A model generated the notes under the pieces. The model was not told the DNA's origin and did no database searches. It saw nothing but the letters and a program-made list of their open reading frames with translations. This document shows, piece after piece, positions 1-7,200 of a stretch of 15,691 bases of DNA (positions within the stretch are counted from its first letter, which is position 1; the number at the start of each line of letters is the position of its first letter). Both the position numbers and the translations under genes were made by a program. The stretch lies in the NCBI GenBank assembly GCA_002293375.1, contig DBDA01000032.1, forward strand, positions 41,314 to 57,004. Reading direction: 5' to 3'. This stretch comes from Odoribacter sp. UBA944. Its GTDB lineage: Bacteria; Bacteroidota; Bacteroidia; Bacteroidales; Marinifilaceae.

Positions 1-684
1 CTCCAATTTCATTTTGGAGATATACAACAACGAGTCATTGACCCTGCAATTCATCCCGGAAAGCTCGCTCTCAAGTCTATTTTGAACCGCGTTCATAAAC
101 AAGTCCAATACCTCATTTTGAATTTGGCAGATCTTACTACAATACCTCTTTATGACGATCAGATTTTTTTGCTGTTCTATTTTTTTCTCTCTTTTATGGA
201 GTTTTGCACCTCCCCACAGTTGTTGCGAATATCCTATGGTAAATGGAGTTGTACTGAAGCTGTGTCGTTTTTGAGAAAACTCGTTTAAATAGTTTAAATC
301 GCTTCCGACATTTAACTGACCGCCGGTAAACCCTATCTTTTGACTGACAGACAGTCCCAAGCCACTGTTGTTGGAGTAGTCATTCACATAGGAGTAACTA
401 CCGTCAGCCGGGTTTTGCAATACCCTTATCGAGCGGTTTAGGCTAACAGGATTAAAAGAGAACGAAATAGACGGCCATTGTTCCTTTTGGTAATTTTCAA
501 ATTCCAATATATCATTTTTGTAATTCAATTTCTCCAACCGGGCGGAAGGCGACTCCAGAGATAAAACATGAATGGCATAATCCAACGTCAATTTGTAATG
601 GGGCGTTTGCGCCGACAAATTCTGACAGATAAAAAAGAAAAAGACAATAAAGGTTTCGGGCAGATAGCAGGTTCTCGTTGTCAT
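1..684 (-). CDS. TolC-family outer-membrane protein, N-terminal part (cut by window edge)
   Basis: An open frame runs from ATG at 684 to the window edge without a stop, giving 228 residues. An in-frame TAA at 694-696 fixes this as the first possible ATG. Residues 1-26 look like a signal peptide: hydrophobic FIVFFFFIC core, then LSA before QT, a plausible signal peptidase I site. The mature part starts with a helix-like LTLDYAIHVLSLESPSARL stretch, as at the N-terminus of TolC-type proteins. It continues with alternating, strand-like segments (ISFSFNP, GLGLSVSQKIGFTGG, PFTIGYSQQLWGG), then a long charged helix (about residues 155-228), matching the helix-strand-strand-helix plan of one TolC repeat. 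The family forms trimeric outer-membrane channels for efflux pumps or type I secretion. The partner pump genes and the cargo cannot be told from here; they may lie beyond position 1. The assignment rests on fold pattern, not on a catalytic motif. Confidence 0.72.
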   Translation of the reverse strand, partial: MTTRTCYLPETFIVFFFFICQNLSAQTPHYKLTLDYAIHVLSLESPSARLEKLNYKNDILEFENYQKEQWPSISFSFNPVSLNRSIRVLQNPADGSYSYVNDYSNNSGLGLSVSQKIGFTGGQLNVGSDLNYLNEFSQKRHSFSTTPFTIGYSQQLWGGAKLHKREKKIEQQKNLIVIKRYCSKICQIQNEVLDLFMNAVQNRLESELSGMNCRVNDSLLYISKMKLE

Positions 685-776
685 GTCTTGAAGTTACAAA
701 GCGAAAATAACTGAAATACAGGATGATGTTATACTTTACGGCAAAAACATATGCTTCCCGCTTTTGAGTTTAATCG

Positions 777-784
777 CAAATGTA
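777..784 (-). promoter_or_regulatory. Candidate -7 box for the TolC-family gene
   Basis: Read on the minus strand this is TACATTTG, an exact match to the Bacteroidota -7 consensus TAnnTTTG, about 93 nt before the ATG at 684. No TTTG lies at the usual 19-21 nt upstream; the nearest is only 11 nt away. It is therefore a weak candidate. The rest of the 685-847 gap shows nothing I recognise. Confidence 0.25.
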
Positions 785-847
785 ATAAAAATAGTCAAAA
801 AACATCCCCCCGAATGAAATCAACCGATACAGCATGCGCGGCGCACC

Positions 848-876
848 AAAAAAGGGCGTCCCCAACAGGAACGCCC
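848..876 (-). terminator. Intrinsic terminator of ettA
   Basis: On the minus strand GGGCGTTCC pairs with GGGACGCCC (9 bp including one T·G pair, plus-strand arms 854-862 and 868-876) around a 5-nt loop. It is followed directly by six T (848-853). It lies about 30 nt beyond the ettA stop and separates ettA from the TolC-family gene, which is therefore probably a separate transcription unit. Confidence 0.85.
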
Positions 877-906
877 TCTCTTTGCATACCGCGATACATC
901 CTCCGG

Positions 907-2598
907 TCAGTCGGCAATCAATTTCCGGTACTTTACCCGTTTGGGCGCCTCGTTGCCCAGGCGTTTGATCTTGTTCTCCTCGTAATCGGAGTAGGATCCT
1001 TCAAAAAAGTATACTTCGGAATTTCCCTCGAACGCCAGGATATGGGTACAGATCCGGTCCAAGAACCAGCGGTCGTGGGAGATCACCACAGCGCATCCGG
1101 CAAAGCCTTCCAACCCCTCTTCCAGCGCCCGGAGCGTATTCACGTCAATGTCGTTGGTCGGTTCGTCCAACAGTAGCACATTCCCCTCCTCTTTCAGTGC
1201 AATCGCCAGATGGAGACGGTTCCGTTCTCCGCCCGAAAGCGTCCCGCACAACTTCTCCTGATCAGCACCGGCAAAATTAAACCGGGAGAGATAGGCCCGG
1301 GCATTGACCGTCCGTCCGCCCATGCGGATCTCCTCCGCCCCAGAGGAGATCACCTGGTAGACGGTTTTCTGCGCTTCGATGTCTCTGTGCGACTGGTCCA
1401 CATAAGCGATCCGAACCGTTTCGCCCACATCGAAGGAGCCCTTATCCACCTGTTCCTGCCCCATGATCAGGCGGAACAGGGTGGTTTTCCCGGCTCCGTT
1501 CGGCCCGATCACTCCGACAATTCCATTCGGCGGAAGGGAAAATTCCAAATTATCAAACAGTAACTTCTCCCCATACGCCTTACCGACCCCTTTTGCTTCG
1601 ATCACCTTGTTTCCCAGACGCGGACCGTTGGGGATGAAGATCTCCAATTTCTCCTCTTTCTCTCTCTGGTCCTCATTCAGCAGATTTTCATAGGAATTCA
1701 GACGGGCTTTCCCCTTTGCCTGCCGGGCTTTAGGAGCCATCCGCACCCATTCCAGTTCCCGTTCCAGGGTTTTCCGCCGCTTGCTGGCCGTTTTCTCTTC
1801 CTGAGCCATGCGCTTGGTCTTCTGGTCCAACCAGGAGGAGTAATTGCCCTGCCACGGGATTCCTTCTCCCCGGTCCAGTTCCAGTATCCAACCGGCCACG
1901 TGGTCTAAGAAATAGCGGTCGTGCGTCACCGCAATCACCGTCCCCGGATACTGTTTCAGGTGCTGCTCCAACCAATCGATCGACTCCGCATCCAGATGGT
2001 TCGTCGGCTCGTCCAACAACAAAATATCGGGCTGCTGCAACAACAACCGGCACAACGCCACCCGGCGCCTCTCCCCGCCTGACAAATGAGCCACCGGCTG
2101 ATCTTCCGGAGGACAACGGAGGGCATCCATCGCCCGTTCCAATTTGCTGTCCAGGTTCCAGGCATCCGTCGCATCGATCTGGTCCTGCAACTCAGCCTGG
2201 CGGGCAAAGAGTTTGTCCATCTTTTCCGGATCCTCGTAATACTCCGGTTCCCCGAATTTCCGGTTGATCTCTTCGTACTCCTCCAATACATCGGTGATCG
2301 GCTTTACTCCTTCCATCACCACCTCTTTGACCGTTTTCCGCTCATCCAGCTGGGGTTCCTGTTCCAGGTACCCCACCGTATAGCCCGGAGAAAAAACCAC
2401 CTCCCCCTGGTACTCTTTCTCCACACCGGCAATAATCTTCAGCAACGTGGATTTCCCAGAACCGTTCAAACCGATGATGCCGATCTTGGCACCGTAAAAA
2501 AAGGAGAGGTAGATATCTTTCAATACCTGCTTGTTGGACGGAGGAAATGTTTTGCTCACCCCCACCATCGAAAAGATGATCTTTTTATCGTCGGCCAT
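907..2598 (-). CDS. ettA: Energy-dependent translational throttle protein EttA (ABC-F ATPase)
   Basis: A cytoplasmic ABC-F protein of 563 residues with two ABC cassettes and no membrane segment. EttA binds the ribosomal E site and gates the first steps of elongation according to the ATP/ADP state. Cassette 1 has Walker A GLNGSGKST (43-51), signature LSGGE (172-176), Walker B DILLLDEP (191-198) with catalytic Glu197, and a switch His in THDRYF. Cassette 2 has GPNGAGKTT (365-373), LSGGE (454-458) and VLLLDEP (474-480) with Glu479. Residues about 95-140 correspond to the arm inserted in cassette 1, and 240-320 (with ELEWVR at 281-286) to the linker that contacts P-site tRNA. The tail PKRVKYRKL is typical of EttA rather than Uup or antibiotic-resistance ABC-F proteins. 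The length is close to the roughly 555 residues of the E. coli protein, and all key residues are intact. It has its own promoter and terminator. The 270-bp gap to fbp is divergent. Confidence 0.96.
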   Translation of the reverse strand: MADDKKIIFSMVGVSKTFPPSNKQVLKDIYLSFFYGAKIGIIGLNGSGKSTLLKIIAGVEKEYQGEVVFSPGYTVGYLEQEPQLDERKTVKEVVMEGVKPITDVLEEYEEINRKFGEPEYYEDPEKMDKLFARQAELQDQIDATDAWNLDSKLERAMDALRCPPEDQPVAHLSGGERRRVALCRLLLQQPDILLLDEPTNHLDAESIDWLEQHLKQYPGTVIAVTHDRYFLDHVAGWILELDRGEGIPWQGNYSSWLDQKTKRMAQEEKTASKRRKTLERELEWVRMAPKARQAKGKARLNSYENLLNEDQREKEEKLEIFIPNGPRLGNKVIEAKGVGKAYGEKLLFDNLEFSLPPNGIVGVIGPNGAGKTTLFRLIMGQEQVDKGSFDVGETVRIAYVDQSHRDIEAQKTVYQVISSGAEEIRMGGRTVNARAYLSRFNFAGADQEKLCGTLSGGERNRLHLAIALKEEGNVLLLDEPTNDIDVNTLRALEEGLEGFAGCAVVISHDRWFLDRICTHILAFEGNSEVYFFEGSYSDYEENKIKRLGNEAPKRVKYRKLIAD

Positions 2599-2625
2599 AG
2601 TCTCTTCTATTTACAATTAGCGGGG

Positions 2626-2655
2626 CAAAGATACCTTTTAGATTTGACTGCCAAA
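2626..2655 (-). promoter_or_regulatory. ettA promoter (Bacteroidota sigma type)
   Basis: On the minus strand TTTG (plus positions 2652-2655) is followed after 18 nt by TATCTTTG (2633-2626), an exact TAnnTTTG. The spacer is one nucleotide short of the usual 19-21. Initiation about 7 nt further on would leave a leader of roughly 20 nt before the ettA ATG at 2598. Confidence 0.6.
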
Positions 2656-2814
2656 AAAAATCGGGTGGATATGTCGCGGGAAAGTTGCCGGGCTTTCGCC
2701 CTCTGCCAAGTCCAACCACACGGTTCTGCATCCCCGGGCGAAAACACCGGCCACTCTGTTCCGTACTCAAAATAGAGAATTATTTTCTCTTTCGGAAGCC
2801 TGCTAAAGCAAACG
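2656..2814. other. GC-rich gene-free stretch between divergent ettA and fbp promoters
   Basis: This stretch lies outside both predicted transcription units. It contains an 8-bp inverted repeat, TTTCGCCC (2694-2701) with GGGCGAAA (2736-2743), a small GGGC-TTTC-GCCC hairpin (2690-2701), and an AT-rich hairpin AGAGAA-TTATT-TTCTCT at about 2774-2790. No convincing coding frame is present. It could hold an unannotated small RNA or regulator sites; its function is unknown. Confidence 0.4.
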
Positions 2815-2846
2815 TTTGTATTTTTTGGTGGATTGGTTTATATTTG
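2815..2846 (+). promoter_or_regulatory. fbp promoter (Bacteroidota sigma type)
   Basis: TTTG at 2815-2818, a 20-nt spacer, then TATATTTG at 2839-2846 match the Bacteroidota primary sigma consensus (TTTG, 19-21 nt, TAnnTTTG) exactly. The predicted start near 2853 leaves a leader of about 16 nt before the ATG at 2869. It also rules out the in-frame ATG at 2833, which lies upstream of the -7 box. Confidence 0.82.
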
Positions 2847-2868
2847 TAAATTATTACTAACCTTTACT

Positions 2869-3867
2869 ATGTACACAGCAAACACCCTGAATCAGTTCAT
2901 TACGGAACAGCAATCAGCGTATCCCGGCGCAACCGGGGATTTCTCCCGGTTGCTGCACCACATCGGCATCGCCGCCAAAAAAGTAAACCGGAAAGTAAAC
3001 AAAGCGGGGCTGGTGGATATCCTGGGACAGGCGGGAGGCAGCAACGTTCAGGGGGAGAACCAGCAAAAACTGGATATCTATGCGGATGATACCTTCGTGA
3101 ATGAACTCTGCGTGTGCGGCGAATGTTGCGCCGCCGTATCGGAGGAGAAACAGGAGACCATCATCTTCAACGATCCCATCCACAACAACGCCAAATACAT
3201 TGTCTGCATGGACCCTTTGGACGGGTCGTCCAACATCGACGTCAATGTCTCCATCGGCACGATTTTCTCTATATACCGGCGATTGTCCCCGATCGGGACA
3301 CCGGTCACAGAGGCAGATTTTCTGCAAAAGGGAAGCGATCAGGTGGCTGCCGGCTACATCATCTATGGTTCGTCGACCGTGTTGGTCTATACGGTCGGGC
3401 AGGGGGTGAACGGATTTACCTTAGACCCCTCCATCGGGGAGTTCTGTCTCTCCCACCCTGCTATCAAAACCCCGAAAAACGGCATCATCTACTCCATCAA
3501 CGAAGGGAACTACATCAAATTCCCCGACGGGGTCAAAAAATACATCAAATATTGCCAGGAGAATGACCCGGCCACCCGCCGCCCGTTTGTTTCCCGATAC
3601 ATTGGTTCGCTGGTGGCCGACGTACACCGGAATCTGCTGAAAGGCGGCCTATTCCTCTACCCAGAAACAGAATTTTATTCACAGGGGAAACTGAGGCTGA
3701 TGTACGAGTGCAATCCGATCGCTTTCCTCCTCGAACAGGCCGGCGGGATCGCCACCGACGGAAAGCAGCGTATTTTGGACATTGTTCCCGAATACATTCA
3801 CCAAAGAAGCCCGTTCTACACAGGCTCCCCGGATATGGTCCGCAAATTGCTCGAATTTCTGAATTGA
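2869..3867 (+). CDS. fbp: Fructose-1,6-bisphosphatase, class I
   Basis: A cytoplasmic enzyme of gluconeogenesis that hydrolyses fructose 1,6-bisphosphate to fructose 6-phosphate and phosphate with divalent metal. From the chosen ATG it has 332 residues, the same as E. coli Fbp. Visible family motifs are SEE (91-93) and DPLDGSSN (115-122, metal and substrate site), NVSIGTIFSIYR (126-137), the substrate-binding stretches SINEGNYIKFP (209-219) and SRYIGSLVADVHRNLLKGG (242-260), and KLRLMYECNPIAFLLEQAGG (274-293). The frame is open for 12 more codons upstream to 2833, but those overlap the promoter and resemble no family N-terminus. No Shine-Dalgarno sequence is seen, as usual in this phylum. It is a single-gene unit, divergent from ettA and convergent with the DUF3467 gene 22 nt away. 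No Cys-rich class III features are present. Confidence 0.97.
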   Translation: MYTANTLNQFITEQQSAYPGATGDFSRLLHHIGIAAKKVNRKVNKAGLVDILGQAGGSNVQGENQQKLDIYADDTFVNELCVCGECCAAVSEEKQETIIFNDPIHNNAKYIVCMDPLDGSSNIDVNVSIGTIFSIYRRLSPIGTPVTEADFLQKGSDQVAAGYIIYGSSTVLVYTVGQGVNGFTLDPSIGEFCLSHPAIKTPKNGIIYSINEGNYIKFPDGVKKYIKYCQENDPATRRPFVSRYIGSLVADVHRNLLKGGLFLYPETEFYSQGKLRLMYECNPIAFLLEQAGGIATDGKQRILDIVPEYIHQRSPFYTGSPDMVRKLLEFLN

Positions 3868-3875
3868 TCTACGAC

Positions 3876-3933
3876 CGACGAGATTTCCGTTATGCCTCCC
3901 CTTTGGAGTCTAAGTTCAACGGAAATCCCGTCG
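3876..3933. repeat. Inverted repeat at the convergent 3' ends of fbp and the DUF3467 gene
   Basis: Arms 3876-3891 and 3918-3933 are complementary over 16 bp with a single A/C mismatch, around a 26-nt loop. In minus-strand RNA the mismatch becomes a G·U pair, so the stem is unbroken there. One arm sits in the last codons of the DUF3467 gene and the other covers its stop codon and the intergenic gap. No T run follows in either direction. It may stabilise or end both transcripts; the role is inferred. Confidence 0.55.
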
Positions 3934-4201
3934 TCCGATTCTCCTCTGGGAAATTGATCTTGCCGTGCATCTGTTCGTATTTCCGGATGTTATCCTGCAA
4001 AGCGAACATCAGCCGTTTGGCGTGCTCCGGGGTCAGGATGATCCGGCTCTTTACCTCCGCCTTGGGGATTCCCGGCATGATCCGCACAAAGTCCACGATA
4101 AACTCTGAAGTCGAGTGCGAAATAACCGCCAGGTTTGCATAAATTCCCTGGGCGATTTCGTGGTTCAGTTCAATATCCAACTGTTGTTTTTTCTCTTCCA
4201 T
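3890..4201 (-). CDS. DUF3467 domain protein
   Basis: A small soluble protein of 103 residues from the ATG at 4201. An in-frame ATG at 4216 would add five residues (MQNKV). I prefer the inner start because MEEKKQQLDIEL is the usual style of start in Bacteroidales relatives. The core (YANLAVISHSTSEFIVDFVRIMPGIPKAEVKSRIILTPEHAKRLMFALQDNIRKYE, split here by domain logic into a strand-rich first half and a helical second half) is the DUF3467 signature. The biochemical role is unknown. I recall the gene downstream of rpoC in other Bacteroidales, which hints at a link with transcription, but nothing in the sequence proves it. A strong hairpin with a T run lies between rpoC and this gene, so it probably depends on read-through. 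Its last codons form one arm of an inverted repeat shared with the fbp 3' end. Confidence 0.87.
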   Translation of the reverse strand: MEEKKQQLDIELNHEIAQGIYANLAVISHSTSEFIVDFVRIMPGIPKAEVKSRIILTPEHAKRLMFALQDNIRKYEQMHGKINFPEENRTTGFPLNLDSKGEA

Positions 4202-4231
4202 AACCTTGTTTTGCATTATTATAAGCCGTGT

Positions 4232-4260
4232 AAAAAAAGCGCCGGTTTCGGCGCTTTTTT
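4232..4260 (-). terminator. Intrinsic terminator after rpoC
   Basis: AGCGCCG (4238-4244) and CGGCGCT (4249-4255) form a perfect 7-bp stem with a GTTT loop (plus strand). It is flanked by an A run (4232-4238) and a T run (4255-4260), so on the minus strand the stem is followed by seven T. It begins almost directly after the rpoC stop at 4263-4265. The symmetric A and T runs could let it act in both directions, but fbp ends 370 nt away with the DUF3467 gene between, so rpoC is the natural client. Confidence 0.85.
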
Positions 4261-4262
4261 CT

Positions 4263-7200
4263 TTATCTGGAGATCTGTTCCATCTCCTCTTTCGACCCTA
4301 CGACCAATCCCTTGAACTCTTTCATACCCGTACCCACCGGGATCAGGTGTCCGCAGATCACATTCTCCTTCAGCCCTTCCAGCGGATCCACTTTTCCGTA
4401 GATGGCCGCTTCGTTCAATACCTTGGTGGTCTCCTGGAAAGAAGCCGCCGAGATGAAACTGGAGGTCTGCAGCGCCGCCCGGGTAATTCCCTGCAACACC
4501 TGCGAAGAGGTCGCCGGCACGGCATCCCGCGCCTGTACCGTCTTCAGATCTCTGCGTTTCAATTGGGAGTTGATATCCCGCAAGGTACGCACCGAGATGA
4601 TCTGACCCGGTTTTACCCGGTCGGAATCGCCGGCATCCAGCACCACCTTCTTGCCGAACATCTCGTCATTCTCTCCCATAAATTCGGCTTTATCCACGAT
4701 CTGGTTCTCCAAAAAGCGTGTATCGCCGGAATCCTGGATCAGTACCTTCCGCATCATCTGGTGTACAATGATCTCGAAATGCTTGTCGTTGATCTTCACC
4801 CCCTGCATCCGGTACACATCCTGCACCTCGTTCACAATGTACTCCTGCACCTTGATCGGCCCTTCGATGTTGAGAATGTCGGTCGGCGTAATCGCTCCGT
4901 CCGAAAGCGGCGTACCGGCACGTACATAGTCGTTTTCCTGCACTAATATCTGTTTGGTCAGCGAAACCAGGTACTTCTTCACTTCTCCGGCCTTGGAAGT
5001 AATAATGATCTCCCGGTTACCACGTTTCACCTTCCCGTACGTCACCTCTCCGTCAATTTCGGAAACAACGGCCGGATTGGAAGGGTTACGAGCCTCGAAC
5101 AACTCGGTTACCCGCGGCAGACCTCCCGTGATATCTCCGGCTTTTCCTACAGCTCTCGGAATCTTCACGATCGTGCTACCCGCTACCACCGTATCGCCCT
5201 CCTTCACAACAATGTGAGCACCTACAGGCAGGTTGTAGCTTTTTATAACCACACCCTTTTTATCTTTGATCAGAATAGCAGGCGCTTTTGTTTTGTCCCG
5301 GAATTCAGTGATCACCTTTTCGCGGAAACCGGTGATTTCGTCCGATTCCTCTTTAAAGGTCTCCCCTTCAATCAGGTTCTCTCCGGCCACTTTCCCTCCG
5401 AACTCTGTGATGATCACCGCATTGAACGGGTCCCATTCGCAGAGCATCTCGCCTTTTTTCACCTCTTGGCCGTTCTTTACAAAGACCTTGGCTCCGTAAG
5501 AAATGTTGTGGGAGACCAACACAATGTTGGTATTTTTATCGATAATCCGGAGTTCCGTCAAACGGCCCACCACCACGTCGCATTTCTGCCCGTTCTCGGC
5601 GGTATAGGCAACCGAACGCATCTCTTCAAACTCCACATAACCATCGTATTTCGCCTTCAGGGAGTTTTCGCTGGAAATGTTTCCGGCGGTACCCCCTACG
5701 TGGAAGGTTCTCAATGTCAACTGTGTACCCGGTTCACCGATAGACTGGGCGGCAATGGTTCCCACCGCTTCTCCCTTTTCCACCAACCGGCCGGTCGCCA
5801 GATTGCGTCCGTAACATTTGGCGCACACTCCTTTCTTAGCCTCACAGGTCAGCACAGAACGTACCTCCAACCGTTCAATCGGAGAGCTGTCTATAGCAGC
5901 GGCGATCTCTTCCGTGATCTCCTCGCCCGATTTCACCAACAGTTCACCGGAGTGTGGATGGTACACATCGTGTACGGAAACCCGTCCCAGTATCCGGTCA
6001 TAGAGAGAGGAGACAACCTCTTCGTTGTTTTTAATGGCGGAGATGGTTATGCCGCGCAAGGTACCGCAATCCTCCTCCGTAATGGTGATGTCGTTGGCGA
6101 CATCCACCAGACGGCGGGTCAGGTAACCGGCATCCGCTGTTTTAAGAGCGGTATCCGCCAACCCCTTACGCGCACCGTGAGTAGAGATAAAGTACTCCAA
6201 TACCGACAACCCCTCCTTGAAATTCGCCAAGATCGGGTTCTCAATAATCTGGCCGCCGGTCGCCCCGGACTTCTGGGGTTTGGCCATCAAACCGCGCATA
6301 CCGCCCAACTGGCGGATCTGTTCCCGCGATCCGCGAGCCCCCGAATCCAACATCATGTAAATGGAGTTGAATCCCTGTTTGTCACCCGCTAACTGCTTCA
6401 TCAGCGTAGAGGTCAAGTTCGCATTTACGTGCGTCCAGATGTCGATAATCTGGTTGTAACGCTCGTTGTTGGTAATGAATCCCATGTTGTAGTTCGCCAT
6501 CACCTCTTCCACCTGCTGGTATCCCTCATTCAACAAAGCATCCTTTTCATCCGGCACCACCACATCCTCCAGATTGAAGGAGAGGCCGCCCTCGAACGCC
6601 TTGCGGTATCCCAGATCTTTGATGTCGTCCAAAAACTTCGCCGTCACATCTACCCCGCAGATCTTGAATACGTCTCCGATAATGTCCCGCAAGGTTTTTT
6701 TTGTGATCAACGTATTGATGTACGGGAAATTCTTCGGGCGGTATTCGTTCAGCACAATACGGCCGACCGTTGTTTCAACAATATGTGTATACGGATTTCC
6801 GTCTTTATCTACATCATCGATCTTCACTTTGATCTCTGCGTGCAGGTCTACCGCCTTTTCGTTCAGCGCGATCACCACCTCTTCGGGAGAGTAGAAGGTC
6901 AAGCCTTCCCCTTTCACCCCTTTTTTCGCTTTGGTGATGTAGTACAGCCCCAACACCATATCCTGCGAAGGAACAGTGATCGGCGCACCGTTGGCCGGAT
7001 TCAAAACGTTGTGCGCACACAGCATCAGTATCTGTGCCTCCAGAATGGCTTCGTTCCCCAGCGGGAGGTGTACGGCCATCTGGTCGCCGTCAAAGTCGGC
7101 GTTAAAACCGGTACAGGCCAACGGATGCAGGCGGATCGCTTTTCCTTCGATCAGTTTCGGCTGAAACGCCTGGATCCCCAGGCGGTGCAGCGTAGGGGCC

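Noticed and set aside
82..288. Plus-strand frame of 68 codons with hydrophobic Phe/Leu stretches
   Set aside because: It is opposite the TolC-family gene; the Phe/Leu-rich look comes from the complement of Lys/Glu-rich helix codons.
751..1176. Plus-strand frame of 141 codons over the ettA 3' end and its terminator
   Set aside because: It runs through the terminator hairpin and is antisense to conserved ettA codons.
2585..2770. Minus-strand frame of 61 codons overlapping the ettA start
   Set aside because: It spans the ettA promoter and start codon, shows no recognisable motif, and has a composition unlike the real genes nearby.
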